Of a stretch of DNA of 64,000 nt, positions 53,525 to 63,663 are shown one piece after another. The notes under the pieces were generated by a model, which saw only the letters and a program-made list of their open reading frames with translations, was not told where the DNA came from and searched no databases. Made by a program: the position numbers and the translations under genes. Source of the stretch: Oligoflexus sp. (GTDB lineage: Bacteria > Bdellovibrionota_B > Oligoflexia > Oligoflexales > Oligoflexaceae); the NCBI RefSeq assembly GCF_035712445.1, contig NZ_DASTAT010000100.1:50216-114215 (forward strand), in the 5' to 3' direction. The stretch's first letter is position 1; each line of letters begins with the position of its first letter.

Positions 53525-56167
53525 TTATTTCGCAGCCGCTGTGACTGTCAATTTCGGAAAGGTGGTGGTGGGCTGGCAAAGTTTGATCGTGACGTTCTGA
53601 TCTTCACTCAGTTCGAGCACGAGGTTTCCAGGTGTTTCGTTCAGCTCACCGAATTTGTTGAGCGTGCGTGTTTCCTGGTTCCATACCAGAGCGTTGCCAT
53701 CACGGCTGCCGATATCGAGTTTTTTCCAGCCCGCGTCGGCAAACTTGAAGATTTTTTGACCTGCGCGCATCGCGACGGTGGCACCCAGGCAGGAATCATC
53801 CAAAGGCTCCAGTTCGTAGGCGGCATCCACCGACCAGGAGTTGAAGCTGCCCATCAGGTAAACCGGGTATTCCGGCAATTCAGCCTGGGCTGTTTTTCCG
53901 GTTTCGCGGGTGAAACTGATATCAGCCAAAACTTCCTTGTCTTCGCACGCGGCGGGCAGAATAAAGGCAGCCGAGCGGCCCGGCAGGGTCGGTTCGGTCG
54001 ATGAACGGGGACGCAGCACGGACTGATCCGCCTTCACTTCGAAGCGGCGGCCGCTCATCAGTTCCACATAGCAGCCGGCTTTCAGGCTGGGGAATTTCAG
54101 GTTCTTAAGAGCCAGAGCCTCTTCGCCGGAATAAAGAATCGCCAGAGCCTGATCACCGCGATCGACGAAGAGAAGATCATTCCGCTCGCAGTTGTCACAG
54201 AAATCCTTGCCCTGGAAGCGATCGGAATAAGGCAGACGACCGGCTTCCTGACGGAAACGGTTGGCGGCCAGTACGACTTTTTCCTTATAATCCGCACCTG
54301 CGTTCACTTTTACATTCTCATCCGAACCGTAGACCAGAACACGGCCATCGGTCGCGGTCAGCATATAGGCATGACCCAGCATCGCCTGCTGATAGTTCTT
54401 GATGATGAACATATCGCCGACCACAGAGTCGTGAATACGAGAGAAGCGAATCGCCTGCTTCAGGTTCTTATGGAAGCGTTCAGCGCTGAAGTCATTCAGC
54501 GTGAAGGAGGATTCCGCCTTGCTTGCGCCTTCCGGATAAAGAGCCACCTGCCAGTTTTTGTTGTTACCGGCTTTCAGGGATTTTTCCAGAGCGCTGCGGC
54601 GGAGCTTTTGCAGGTTTTCCTCACCGCGACCATAAAGATCGAAGCTTTCATCAAAGACTGTCGTATACATGTAGGTGTCGAGCAGGAAGAAGTCCGTCAC
54701 ATCCATGTTCTGACGGTAGAGGTTGGCAATATCCGCTTTGCTGGTAGCCATTTCACCGTAAACATAGAGCGGCTTTTGCAGAACATTCACGCCATCGACA
54801 ACAAGGTCTTCACCCTGCAGGCGATCTTTCAGCTGTGTGACGAGACCCGAGAAATACTCCTGGGGAATGTGCTTCACAGCATCCAGACGGAAACCATCGA
54901 TGCCGAGGCGCACCATTTTTTCCAGAAGGTCCACATGGGTTCCCTGCACCACGCTGCTGCGTTTATCGAGCGAGGGAAGGCCGGGGTACCACTTCACGGC
55001 GACTTTTTCGAGGCTGTCCCATTCATTTTGATAGATGGGATGCTTGTCGGCCGTCAGCTCATAGTAGTAGGAACGTACGATGAGCGCGCCCTTGCCAAAG
55101 AGCGAGGTGAAGGTGCTTTTGAAGCTGCTGTTGCTTGCGCAGTCCACCGCCTGGCCGAACTGGGTACAGCTGGGGTAGTCCCCTTTCCAGCTGATGGTCA
55201 CGCCCTGATCGCGGGTCAGGCGTTCCAGGTCGGAATACATCCACGGCATCACCTTACGGACGAAAGCCGTTTCATAAACCATGCGACTGTCCTGATCTCT
55301 CAGAACGTCCTGGCTGCTCTGTCCCCGTTCCTTCAAAAAGGCTGTGAACTTTTTATAAAGCGCGCGATCCGGTGAATAGAAATATTCGATCTCATTCACA
55401 TCGCCGGCCAGGACTTCGAACTTATAACGCACATGGTCCAGGAAGATGTCATAGTTCAAAAAGTCTTCGGGCTGGTAAAGGTTGCTATAGCGCAAAGGAT
55501 CCTGAGGCGCGACGCGCAGAGGATCGGCCATGTGGTTCAGGACCACGTCGGCAATCACGCGCAGCCCGCGGTCATGAGCGCCTTTCACGAGCTTCCGCAG
55601 TTCCTCTTCGGTACCCAGTTTGTTTTCGAAGACGCGGTGATCGAGCGGCTGATAGAGTTCCCACCAGATGCCGTACTGATTCAGAGTTTTTTGGGGGGGC
55701 GAGATCTGAATGATGGAATATCCAGCATCCTTCAGTTCGTCCAGCTGCTCATAAATATAGTTATAGGACATATTGAAGGCCTGAAGTATGGTTTCTTCAT
55801 CCTTGGATTCAGACGCCGTTTTCTGCTTCTGAATAAAATCAAGTCCCGACCAATCGATGGCGCGGTCAGCACCATAGAGCGTCTTCACTTCATTGACGCC
55901 TGGGGCCACGACCTGACCGGATCCATTGATATCATCTTTTTTGCCGATGCTGGTCTTGATGCCTTTGCTGTCCGGCACGGTTTCACCGAGCGCAAACGAC
56001 GTTTCCTGCGGCGGTTTAGGGCTGCAGTCAGGGTCTGTCTCGGCATCGCAGACAGGAGGCAGCGGCGCATCTTTGGACGTGCGCTCGCCTTTTTTGTGAA
56101 TCCAGGAGCAGCCCCCGGCGATGTTGCCGATGAGCAGGGCATGAACGAGGAGTTGCGAGTATTTCAT
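53525..56167 (-). CDS. Lipoprotein GH13 alpha-amylase family enzyme
   Basis: An 880-residue surface lipoprotein (lipobox AGGC, Cys20) of the alpha-amylase family. The catalytic TIM barrel has region I DVVLNH, region II GFRLDAVKH with nucleophile Asp429, region III with acid/base Glu472 (YVYGEMATS) and region IV with Asp580 (SRIHDSVVG). A C-terminal beta domain (about 660-760) precedes a glycogen-binding-like module (about 780-820, YPVYLMGSFNSWSV), as in starch-acting enzymes. AAGGA is eight bases before the ATG. It probably cleaves alpha-1,4-glucan at the outer surface. It is followed by the hairpin at 53495-53517 and preceded by an outer-membrane barrel gene 15 bases away. Confidence 0.9.
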   Translation of the reverse strand: MKYSQLLVHALLIGNIAGGCSWIHKKGERTSKDAPLPPVCDAETDPDCSPKPPQETSFALGETVPDSKGIKTSIGKKDDINGSGQVVAPGVNEVKTLYGADRAIDWSGLDFIQKQKTASESKDEETILQAFNMSYNYIYEQLDELKDAGYSIIQISPPQKTLNQYGIWWELYQPLDHRVFENKLGTEEELRKLVKGAHDRGLRVIADVVLNHMADPLRVAPQDPLRYSNLYQPEDFLNYDIFLDHVRYKFEVLAGDVNEIEYFYSPDRALYKKFTAFLKERGQSSQDVLRDQDSRMVYETAFVRKVMPWMYSDLERLTRDQGVTISWKGDYPSCTQFGQAVDCASNSSFKSTFTSLFGKGALIVRSYYYELTADKHPIYQNEWDSLEKVAVKWYPGLPSLDKRSSVVQGTHVDLLEKMVRLGIDGFRLDAVKHIPQEYFSGLVTQLKDRLQGEDLVVDGVNVLQKPLYVYGEMATSKADIANLYRQNMDVTDFFLLDTYMYTTVFDESFDLYGRGEENLQKLRRSALEKSLKAGNNKNWQVALYPEGASKAESSFTLNDFSAERFHKNLKQAIRFSRIHDSVVGDMFIIKNYQQAMLGHAYMLTATDGRVLVYGSDENVKVNAGADYKEKVVLAANRFRQEAGRLPYSDRFQGKDFCDNCERNDLLFVDRGDQALAILYSGEEALALKNLKFPSLKAGCYVELMSGRRFEVKADQSVLRPRSSTEPTLPGRSAAFILPAACEDKEVLADISFTRETGKTAQAELPEYPVYLMGSFNSWSVDAAYELEPLDDSCLGATVAMRAGQKIFKFADAGWKKLDIGSRDGNALVWNQETRTLNKFGELNETPGNLVLELSEDQNVTIKLCQPTTTFPKLTVTAAAK

Positions 56168-56182
56168 GGATGAATCCTTCTA

Positions 56183-57139
56183 TTAAAGCGCAAGTTGCGT
56201 TTGGAGTTGAAGGGACCAATCCTTCTGATCCACATAGGTCCCGTCCTTCTCGCCCACGGCCGTATCCACAGCCAGGGCCGCGCCCAGGTTCAGGCTCTCG
56301 CTCAGCTGATAGCGTCCACCGACTTCCAGACTGCCGTGCGCCGCCGTCTCGGCATTCAGTGTGCTGGCCTTATGAAAGGCCGCTGTTTGATAGCCGATGG
56401 CGCTGTCGAGGGTGAACGCGGATCCGATGGGAACTTCGGAGAAGAGTTCAAGGCTATAAGCATCATGAAGATCCGTATCGACCGCATGGAAATTCAGAAC
56501 GGCCACTTCAAATCCGACCAGCGCCGGCAGAAGATTGCGCGTGCTGCCGAAGACGGAGTAACGATCCGCTTTCTGAATGTCGACGCCATTGATGGCCTTT
56601 TTATAGCCATCCGCGATCGAAAGACCCAGCTCGGTGCCGGCTTCCGGATGAAAGGCGACGCTGGCAACGCCCTGACGCACATGACGGGAGCTGCGATCGA
56701 CGTCACCGTCGAACGACTCGTCTTCCTGGTTGATGATGGTCAAATTTTGTTGATAAGCGAAGGTCACGAGGGGCGAAAGCTGAAAGCTGACCCAGGGATT
56801 CAGGCCATAGAGACGAACATCGCTCCGCTTTTGAATAGGCGCGCTGACGTTTACATTGGTGCTTTCCAGATTCAAACCGAGCGACCACGCACCCATGGTC
56901 AGGAGCTTGCTTGCGACCCGCAGATCATAACGCTCTTCGTCCGCTTCACGACGGTCCGCCGTATTATCTTCTGTCAGATAAAGGTGATGAATGCTGAGAG
57001 AGGCCGCAAGGGACTGAGGACGAATGGAATCATACGAAGCCGCATGGCGTTGCGCGGGTTGAAAGAAGCCGGAATTCCGGGTCTCCTCCGCCTGTGCCAC
57101 ACCTGTCAAGGCCAGTAAGGCGCACAAAGAGCGTTTCAT
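56183..57139 (-). CDS. Outer-membrane beta-barrel protein, amylase partner
   Basis: A 318-residue protein: signal peptide (MKRSLCALLALTGVAQAEE), then regularly alternating polar/hydrophobic strands (about 14-16 predicted) ending in SLQLQTQLAL. This is typical of barrels, although the terminal residue is Leu rather than Phe/Trp. It starts 15 bases ahead of the amylase gene with TTGGAG before its ATG, so the two are one transcript. A channel or porin for glucan products is the simplest reading. The 15-base palindrome at 57252-57266 lies in its promoter. Confidence 0.78.
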   Translation of the reverse strand: MKRSLCALLALTGVAQAEETRNSGFFQPAQRHAASYDSIRPQSLAASLSIHHLYLTEDNTADRREADEERYDLRVASKLLTMGAWSLGLNLESTNVNVSAPIQKRSDVRLYGLNPWVSFQLSPLVTFAYQQNLTIINQEDESFDGDVDRSSRHVRQGVASVAFHPEAGTELGLSIADGYKKAINGVDIQKADRYSVFGSTRNLLPALVGFEVAVLNFHAVDTDLHDAYSLELFSEVPIGSAFTLDSAIGYQTAAFHKASTLNAETAAHGSLEVGGRYQLSESLNLGAALAVDTAVGEKDGTYVDQKDWSLQLQTQLAL

Positions 57140-57251
57140 GTCATCTCCAAGAGAGGTTAGTCGACGTCCCGGAGTAGACAGAAAGTGTGAATATTTATTG
57201 CCAGTCTTGTCGTAAAATTACATCAGATTGGAAAATTTGTTTTCCATGATG

Positions 57252-57266
57252 GTTAGAAATTCTAAC
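57252..57266. promoter_or_regulatory. Palindromic operator candidate ahead of the barrel/amylase operon
   Basis: GTTAGAA, one A, TTCTAAC is a perfect 7+7 inverted repeat in the 205-base gap ahead of the barrel gene. Its size and place suit a dimeric repressor site, such as a LacI- or GntR-type control of the glucan genes. No regulator gene lies next to it, so the regulator is unknown. Another inverted repeat, TGGAAAA..TTTTCCA at 57229-57246, is close by. Confidence 0.45.
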
Positions 57267-57344
57267 GCTTAAGGTTAATTTCAGCAGGAAAGGTTAATAA
57301 TTTTCGATGAAGTGTCCTTGTAATAAAACGACAAAGACGATGCG

Positions 57345-59060
57345 TCAATGAAGCTCCTGCACCCGGCTCTTCCTGAGGTCCCGTTCCTGGTGCGCCCATT
57401 TTTTCACGGTGTCGACCAGCGGTTTAAAGCCGATGGGTTTGGTGAGAAAGCCGTCAAATTCTGAGGAGTGAAGCACCCGATGCCGCTCCTCATGAAAGGC
57501 ATGGGCCGTGAGTGCGAGAATGGGTTTGGCGAAGTGCAGTCTGCGCAGCTCCAGAGTTGCCTTATACCCATCAAGAAGAGGCAGCTGCAGATCCATAAGG
57601 ATAAGGTCGATGGATTTTTCCAGAGCCAGGGATATCGCGTGAACCCCATCATTGGCACAGAACACAGTGCCACCCGCAAGCTCAAGCATGCTGCGGACCA
57701 TAAGCTGAACATCAGGGCTGTCTTCGACCAAAAGCACGCTGACGCCCTGCAGCTCGCTGTGTTCAAGCCGGGGAGACTTGGGCTGCGTCGCGAGGACGAG
57801 TCCATCGCCGACAGCGCGCATATTGATGCAGACGCGAAAGGTACTGCCGCTTCCGACTTCGCTTTCCAAAAGACTCACATCTCCACCCAGAGCCTGGGCC
57901 AGACGCCGCGAAAGATAGAGCCCAAGACCTATGCCTCCAAACTTCCGCGCATCGGACGCATCCGCCTGGGAAAAGGGCTTGAAGAGGGAAAAATAAGACG
58001 AAGCGGGAATGCCGCAGCCGGAATCCTGAACATCGAACTGCAAAAGCCAGGGCGTCTCGGCATCCGGGCCGGGCACTGCGGAAGCCTCGATCGTGATGCC
58101 GCCGCGTTCGGTAAATTTGATGGCGTTGCTTAGGATATTCAAAAGGATCTGCCGCAGGCGCGTGGTGTCGGTGAGGATGGTCGGGGGAATATTTTTCTTC
58201 CAGATCAGATTGAGCGAAAGGCCCTTGGCCTCGGCCTTGGGCTGCATGCTGTCGACCAGCTGCCTCACTTCGATTTCCGGCTGACTGGGAGCCAGGGCGA
58301 TCACCATCTGTCCGGCTTCCACCCGTGAAATATCGAGGATATCGTCGATCAGCTGCAGAAGATGCTCGCCGTTGCGTTTGATCGCCCGCAGTGGATGACT
58401 CAGGGAAGGATCCCTTTCCTTTTCAGCGAGGGCCAGCTCGCTATAGCCAAGGATCACGGCCAGAGGCGTCCGCATCTCATGGCTCATGTTCGCCAGGAAT
58501 TGGCTTTTGGCGAGGCTCGCCTGCTCGGCCTTTTCCTTGGCGTGAATCAACTCGCCTTCAATGCGCGTTTGGCTGGTGATGTCGCTCAGAATGCTGCGAA
58601 CCAGCACCTCGCCCGTTTCATCCTCGTGCCAGGCCACGCTCTCGATCTGCCCATAAAAAGGCTCGCTGCTCTGGGTCATCAGGCGCAGTTTGCAGGTCTG
58701 CTTTTCACTTTTGCCAATCACATCCTGAAGATGCCTTTGGAAGATTTCCCGATAGCCATCATAAATGAAGTCGTAGAAGACCGAGCCGATCAGCTGAATG
58801 CGATCCTTTTGCAGGCTCGCGGCTCCCTTCAGATTGATCTCGCGGATCACAGCGTCGCGGGTCATGGTCAGGTACCCCACCGGCGCGAAGTCGTAAAGGT
58901 CGCCGTAGCGCTTCGCCGCCTGTTTGAGTCGATATTCTGCGTGCCGCAGCTCTTCGTTCTGCAGCTCAAGTTCGATCCTCTGCGTTTGCAGCTCATGGAT
59001 CAAACGCTTCATATCCATCATGCCGACCAGCTTGCTGTGGTGAGCTTCTTTACGATTCAT
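57345..59060 (-). CDS. PAS hybrid histidine kinase (CheBR operon)
   Basis: A 571-residue cytoplasmic protein with a helical start (LIHELQTQRIELELQNEELR), a PAS domain (about 55-175, FAPVGYLTMTRD to LSDITSQTR), a HisKA domain with a phospho-His near residue 200 (MSHEMRTPLAV), an ATPase domain (ILSNAIKFTE, FGGIGLGLYLS) and a receiver domain (about 440-555) with acceptor Asp near 498 (LILMDLQLP). It starts four bases before the stop of the CheB*-CheR gene (ATGA-type overlap), so it is translationally coupled. The output is unknown. Confidence 0.88.
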   Translation of the reverse strand: MNRKEAHHSKLVGMMDMKRLIHELQTQRIELELQNEELRHAEYRLKQAAKRYGDLYDFAPVGYLTMTRDAVIREINLKGAASLQKDRIQLIGSVFYDFIYDGYREIFQRHLQDVIGKSEKQTCKLRLMTQSSEPFYGQIESVAWHEDETGEVLVRSILSDITSQTRIEGELIHAKEKAEQASLAKSQFLANMSHEMRTPLAVILGYSELALAEKERDPSLSHPLRAIKRNGEHLLQLIDDILDISRVEAGQMVIALAPSQPEIEVRQLVDSMQPKAEAKGLSLNLIWKKNIPPTILTDTTRLRQILLNILSNAIKFTERGGITIEASAVPGPDAETPWLLQFDVQDSGCGIPASSYFSLFKPFSQADASDARKFGGIGLGLYLSRRLAQALGGDVSLLESEVGSGSTFRVCINMRAVGDGLVLATQPKSPRLEHSELQGVSVLLVEDSPDVQLMVRSMLELAGGTVFCANDGVHAISLALEKSIDLILMDLQLPLLDGYKATLELRRLHFAKPILALTAHAFHEERHRVLHSSEFDGFLTKPIGFKPLVDTVKKWAHQERDLRKSRVQELH

Positions 59061-61909
59061 GCATGTGACTCAACTTTGTGAACGATCAAAAGATAGTGGG
59101 GCATCGCCTGCAAAAAATTGACTTCCGAGATGCTTACATCGGCAGTGATCGCATGCTCCAGGCGCCCTTGCAAGCGGATTTTTCCGGTCCAGCTGCGATT
59201 CTCATGCTGTGGGATTCCGTGAATGACCAGTTCGTTGAGAGTCGAGGTATGAACGTCAGCTGGCCTCATGTTCAGATGCGTGCAGAATTCCAGATTGGCG
59301 AATACCACTTTTTTGTTTCGATCGTAAACAAGAAGCCCGCTGGGGATTTTCTCGCAGATGGCGCGGTACATGGCGGCCCGGGTCTCCAGTCTATTCTGCT
59401 CTGTGATATCGGAAAAGCCGATCACAACGCCGTCGATGACATTTTCGGCTGTTTTATAGGGTGTAATACGCATGAATAAAGTGCGATTGTCCTTCAGCTC
59501 CACAATGCGTTCAATCGGAGCCAGAATATGCAGGACTTCCTCGGCATCCTGCAGCACTCTGTCGTACTTCATCTGCGTGGCGAAATCACCCAAAGAGCGG
59601 CCAATGTCCGAAGGGATCAGATTGAATATCCTGGTGGCCGAACGCGAATAGCGGGTGATCAAAAGGTAGCGGTTCAGAAAGATCGTCGCGATGCTGGAAC
59701 TCGACAGAAAATTATCCAGGTCATTGTTCGCGGTCGAAAGCTCCTCGATCTTGATCTGCAGCTCGGTGTTTAGGGTCACCAGCTCCTCGTTGACCGCCTG
59801 CAGTTCCTCCTTGGCCGTTTCCAGCTCTTCATTGGAACTTTGCAGCTCTTCGTTCGAACTCTGGAGTTCCTCGTTCATCGACTTCAGTTCTTCATTCGAA
59901 GTTTCCAGCTGCTCGACCAGCGCCTGCATATGTTCACGGGTGAAAAGAAGCTCGCGTTCCAGATTCTGGGTGTGCTCGTCGATGCGCCTCTGATCGAGCT
60001 GGATCACATTCTCGGCCGTCAGGGGTTCGACATGCGTCGCCTCGAAGCTGACCATGATGAGTCTTTGCTGAAAGGAACTTTCGGTGACCGGACGGGCCAC
60101 GATATCCACGCTCAGGAGATCGTGCGGGCGCTTGACCTTCACATCCTTGAAACGCACCGGTTCCTGATGGCTGACGACTCTTTGAAAGCAGCGGCTGAGT
60201 TCCAGTTTGATTTCGTCGCGGGCCATGGTGAAGATGTTCATATGCGCTTCGCCCTGGGCCGTTTCCAAAAAATCCGACATGCGGCCGTGGACGAAAAGTA
60301 TGTCGCCCGCGCTATCACAGATGAGACTCGGCGGGACATAGGACGTCATCAGAAAACCCTGGCTCAGGTCCCGGATCGAGGGCCGCCTTTGCAGGCTCAG
60401 GTCCGCCCGCGCGCGTTCGGTTGGCAAAGGTCGCGACATGGATCGCGCTTCGATATCAGCAGCCCGCGAGGTCGAGCCGGTGCTCTTCCTTTCAAAGAAC
60501 TTCCACTTTTTATCCAGCGGCGTGAAAAGGCCGCTCGCGTCGCCGGTGGTTTCCGAACTGCCGAGGAAGAGGAAACCGGAAGGATTCAACGCATAATGAA
60601 AGATGCGCAGGAGCTTTTGCTGCAGGACGGGTTCCAGATAGATCATGAGATTGCGGCAGCTGATAAAATCCACCTTGGAAAAGGGCGGATCGCGCACGAC
60701 ATTGTGCACGGCAAAGATGATCCGTTCCTTGATCTCGGGTTTGACCTTGTATTCATGCACGCCTTCATAAAAAAAGTTCTTCAGGCGCTCGGCGGAAACT
60801 TCGCTGGCTATGCTCTTCGGATAGCGCCCTTCCCGGGCTATGTCTATGGCGTCCTTATCAATGTCGGAGGCGAAGATCCGCAGATCCACCGGGTTTTCGA
60901 GACCTTCGCAGGCCTCCATGAGGCAGATCGCGATCGAATACACCTCCTCGCCTGTCGAGCAGCCGGGAACCCAGATCCGAAGGCTGCCTTCCTGGGCCGC
61001 ATTCTGGATCAGTGGGGCGATGACAAGGTCTTTCAAAACGTCAAAGGCATCGTGATCGCGAAAAAAGCTCGTGACACCGATCAGTATCTCCTTGAGCAGC
61101 CTTTCCCGCTCCAGGCTCTCCGTTTCCAGCAGTCGAATATAGTTCGATAGGGAATCGACCTTTTGGGCGATCATGCGCCTTTCAATGCGACGCCGCAGAG
61201 TATTTTTTTTATAGAGCGTGAAGTCATGACCGCTGTGCGCCCGCAGAAGGCTCACGATCTTTTGCAGTTCGACGCTGGTGGAATGCGAGATGACCACCGG
61301 CTCCGCTTCCGGCACGAGCCTCCCCTGATTGTTGATCCAGTGGAGGATATGCTGGGGAATTTCGAGAGGACGCGAGACGAGGTCGGCGATCTTCACATTG
61401 AAGGGGTCGCCGCCAGTTTCAAGGTCCTCCGGCTCGGCTTCCTGTACGATCACAAGGCCGCCTTCCTCCTTGATCCTTTTCATCCCCTGCAAGGCTTCCT
61501 GACCCGTGCCGGCCAGAATCACCGCGATGCTGCGTTCTTTTTGATCTGCAGCCAGAGACTGCAGAAAAGCATCGGCTGACATCGGGCGCTCGGCATTCCG
61601 TGTCAAAGTATTTCCCTGGAGGAGCACCTCATGATCGGGCGGTATGATATAAACATGATCCGCCACGACCGGCAGCTCCTTGTCCACGGGCAGCATGGAC
61701 ATGCTCGTGTGGAATTGCATAAGCCTTTCGCGAGGGGGAACGCTCGATGCGTCACAGGATAGAAGCAGGAAGACGACCAATCCGCGGCCGCTCGGCATGT
61801 GACTCAGGATGTGCTCCAGCACGACAAGGCTGGATGCGGTCGAACTGAGACAGATGTAGGATTGCGGCTTGGGGGTCAAATGCGGGCCTTGCGGATCTTG
61901 AGATTCCAT
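59057..61909 (-). CDS. CheB*-CheR-PAS fusion with an inactive methylesterase part
   Basis: A 950-residue soluble protein. The first 190 residues keep the CheB fold, but the catalytic Ser is Thr24 ([10 protein letters not shown] replaces GASAGG), no His stands in the expected loop, and the Asp is Glu ([10 protein letters not shown]). CheR follows (about 220-480) with its SAM site intact ([37 protein letters not shown]). A Glu-rich coiled coil (repeated SNEELQS) leads into PAS domains in the last 250 residues. The ATG at 61909 has GAGG five bases upstream. CheR methylates chemoreceptor glutamates; no receptor gene is in the window. Confidence 0.9.
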   Translation of the reverse strand: MESQDPQGPHLTPKPQSYICLSSTASSLVVLEHILSHMPSGRGLVVFLLLSCDASSVPPRERLMQFHTSMSMLPVDKELPVVADHVYIIPPDHEVLLQGNTLTRNAERPMSADAFLQSLAADQKERSIAVILAGTGQEALQGMKRIKEEGGLVIVQEAEPEDLETGGDPFNVKIADLVSRPLEIPQHILHWINNQGRLVPEAEPVVISHSTSVELQKIVSLLRAHSGHDFTLYKKNTLRRRIERRMIAQKVDSLSNYIRLLETESLERERLLKEILIGVTSFFRDHDAFDVLKDLVIAPLIQNAAQEGSLRIWVPGCSTGEEVYSIAICLMEACEGLENPVDLRIFASDIDKDAIDIAREGRYPKSIASEVSAERLKNFFYEGVHEYKVKPEIKERIIFAVHNVVRDPPFSKVDFISCRNLMIYLEPVLQQKLLRIFHYALNPSGFLFLGSSETTGDASGLFTPLDKKWKFFERKSTGSTSRAADIEARSMSRPLPTERARADLSLQRRPSIRDLSQGFLMTSYVPPSLICDSAGDILFVHGRMSDFLETAQGEAHMNIFTMARDEIKLELSRCFQRVVSHQEPVRFKDVKVKRPHDLLSVDIVARPVTESSFQQRLIMVSFEATHVEPLTAENVIQLDQRRIDEHTQNLERELLFTREHMQALVEQLETSNEELKSMNEELQSSNEELQSSNEELETAKEELQAVNEELVTLNTELQIKIEELSTANNDLDNFLSSSSIATIFLNRYLLITRYSRSATRIFNLIPSDIGRSLGDFATQMKYDRVLQDAEEVLHILAPIERIVELKDNRTLFMRITPYKTAENVIDGVVIGFSDITEQNRLETRAAMYRAICEKIPSGLLVYDRNKKVVFANLEFCTHLNMRPADVHTSTLNELVIHGIPQHENRSWTGKIRLQGRLEHAITADVSISEVNFLQAMPHYLLIVHKVESHA

Positions 61910-61996
61910 CCTGTCCTCATGCGTCGAACTGTTAGGATGCAGCACCTGGGAAAGGCTCCATTGTAAGCATCGCTTACGAAGAGAGGTACTGCTTTT

Positions 61997-62914
61997 TCAA
62001 TCCAGATCGCCAACCTTGCGTTGCACAGGTGGACAGCGATCCAGAATCTGTCGAATGAGTTGGATATGCACTTCCGTGCTGTCGATCTGCTTTTGATATT
62101 TGTGGGCGGCCAGAGTCTGATTCAACTCCTCGGCCCTCTGCATGAGGCGGCGGGTGAGCGCAATTTTTTCATCCAAAGCGCGAACGGCACTCCAAAGAGC
62201 GGTATGCAAAGCCTTATCCTGTCCCTCAGGAATAATGTAGGGCGAAAAGGCATAAGATTCGTGCTGCGGCATGTCGCAAAACGAAAAAGTTTCAGGCCTC
62301 GTTATGACCTCGCGACTCGGCTTAAGATCCGTCGTCATAGCTGGGGCTGGATCCTTGCTCAGAGTCAGAAGAGCAGCCGCGATGTCCTTGTGAGAGAGCA
62401 GAAAGTCGGGATGCACCTGCTGCAAAGCATGCCGCGGCATGTCATGAAAGGGCGTATCGGCGGGGTCCTGGATGATGACGCGACCACCTTCTTTTCGGAT
62501 CGCGAGGAGTCCATCAGTGCCGTCATCCAGATATCCCGACAGCAGAACGCCGATCACCGCGGGTCCGAAGGCTGCGGCGGCTGAGCGAAAGAGGGGATCT
62601 ATGGCTGGCCGGCAGCGATTCACATGTAGCCCGCGATGCAAAAGGATGCGGTTTTTATGGATGACCATGTGGTGATCGGGTGGCGCGACATAGATGTGCC
62701 GCGGCATCAGGAATTCCTGAGTCTGGGGATGTTTGGCTGGAATGCCGCTTGTGGACTCCAGGAGCATAGGCAATACGCTACGCGCGTCGGGATGAAAATG
62801 AATGACGACACAGATGGGCACAGGAAAATGCGCGGGTAATCCGCGCATGATCTCCATCACAGACGGGATGGCTCCCGCTGATCCGCCAATCACGATAAGT
62901 CTGGGTCGTGTCAT
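61997..62914 (-). CDS. cheB: Protein-glutamate methylesterase CheB (without receiver)
   Basis: A 305-residue methylesterase. The catalytic triad is intact: Ser12 (VIGGSAGAIP), His39 (VVIHFHPDARS) and Asp131 (SGYLDDGTDG). No receiver domain is fused, so it is not regulated directly by CheA. The C-terminal 100 residues are helical. The start at 62914 has AAGGG seven bases upstream; the open frame extends 160 codons farther, antisense to the hemerythrin gene, and is not used. It is the first gene of the three-gene minus-strand operon. Confidence 0.9.
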   Translation of the reverse strand: MTRPRLIVIGGSAGAIPSVMEIMRGLPAHFPVPICVVIHFHPDARSVLPMLLESTSGIPAKHPQTQEFLMPRHIYVAPPDHHMVIHKNRILLHRGLHVNRCRPAIDPLFRSAAAAFGPAVIGVLLSGYLDDGTDGLLAIRKEGGRVIIQDPADTPFHDMPRHALQQVHPDFLLSHKDIAAALLTLSKDPAPAMTTDLKPSREVITRPETFSFCDMPQHESYAFSPYIIPEGQDKALHTALWSAVRALDEKIALTRRLMQRAEELNQTLAAHKYQKQIDSTEVHIQLIRQILDRCPPVQRKVGDLD

Positions 62915-63040
62915 GTCTTTACCCTTGCCTCGTGTCGTGAGGCGCTCCTTTCGTTTTTGGTATGCATGGATCATTCCTGTTCCATGGCACAGCGATTGCT
63001 TTGTCTCAGCCGGCACATCTGCAAAATCAGGAGGACGATC

Positions 63041-63589
63041 ATGCCACGTTCGAAGAAAAATCAGGAAACCGAAGTCAGTATCGACGCGATTGAACTTCTT
63101 CAGGATCAGCATCGTGAAGTCGAAGAGCTCTTTGAAGAGCTGGAAAATACCTCGTCGCGCGCCATGAAAACCCGGCTTCAGCTGGTGCAGAAATTGGCAG
63201 TCGCCATCGAGGCCCATGCTCAGATCGAAGAAAAAATATTCTATCCAGCCGGCCGCGAAGTGGATGAGGGCATGACGCTGGAAGCTTACGAAGAGCACAG
63301 CGTGGTCCGCCACCTTATCGAAAAGCTGAAGCAAACAGAGGCGGATGATGAAGTCTTCATGGCCCGCGTCACGGTTCTGAAGGAAATGATCGAGCATCAC
63401 GTCGAGGAGGAGGAAGGCGAATACTTCCCTAAACTTGCTAAAAAATTCGGCAATAAAAAATTATCGGCGCTCGGCATGGAACTTCAGGAAGCCTATGATG
63501 AGGCCACCGAGCAGCTGCAGCAGGATATGCAGGGTCGAGCACCTGCAGCGTCGCGGAAAAAGTCTGCTCCAGCTGATATGCATGCCTGA
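63041..63589 (+). CDS. Hemerythrin HHE-domain protein
   Basis: A 182-residue soluble protein with an HHE domain: LLQDQHREVEELFEE, AHAQIEEKIFYPA, EEHSVVRHLIEKL and IEHHVEEEEGEYF supply the His and Glu ligands for two irons. The ATG at 63041 has AGGAGG seven bases upstream. It is divergent from cheB, so oxygen or nitric-oxide sensing linked to chemotaxis is possible but not shown. A strong terminator follows. Confidence 0.9.
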   Translation: MPRSKKNQETEVSIDAIELLQDQHREVEELFEELENTSSRAMKTRLQLVQKLAVAIEAHAQIEEKIFYPAGREVDEGMTLEAYEEHSVVRHLIEKLKQTEADDEVFMARVTVLKEMIEHHVEEEEGEYFPKLAKKFGNKKLSALGMELQEAYDEATEQLQQDMQGRAPAASRKKSAPADMHA

Positions 63590-63605
63590 GCCTGTAAAAA
63601 GCTGA

Positions 63606-63654
63606 CAGACATCCGCGATCTCAGGCGCGGGTGTCTGCCCCCTGTATCTTTTTT
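63606..63654 (+). terminator. Rho-independent terminator after the hemerythrin gene
   Basis: CAGACATCCGCG (63606-63617) pairs with CGCGGGTGTCTG (63626-63637) with one G-T wobble and an eight-base loop. Six T residues follow at 63649-63654 on the plus strand. Its position 16 bases after the stop codon supports it. Confidence 0.88.
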
Positions 63655-63663
63655 CGTGCATCC

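Noticed and set aside
57229-57246. TGGAAAA..TTTTCCA inverted repeat as a terminator
   Set aside because: It lies upstream of a gene start rather than after a stop and has no T-tract; it is more likely part of a control region, so I did not call it separately.
59790-59920. Tandem DNA repeat in the CheR fusion
   Set aside because: It encodes the Glu-rich coiled coil common in CheBR-PAS fusions and is not a separate repeat element.
59840-61150. A 436-codon open frame opposite the CheR fusion
   Set aside because: It is antisense to the CheR catalytic motifs and lacks protein-like composition.
62915-63400. N-terminal extension of cheB by about 160 codons
   Set aside because: The extension is antisense to the hemerythrin gene, while the internal ATG at 62914 has a good ribosome site and starts at the canonical CheB N-terminus.
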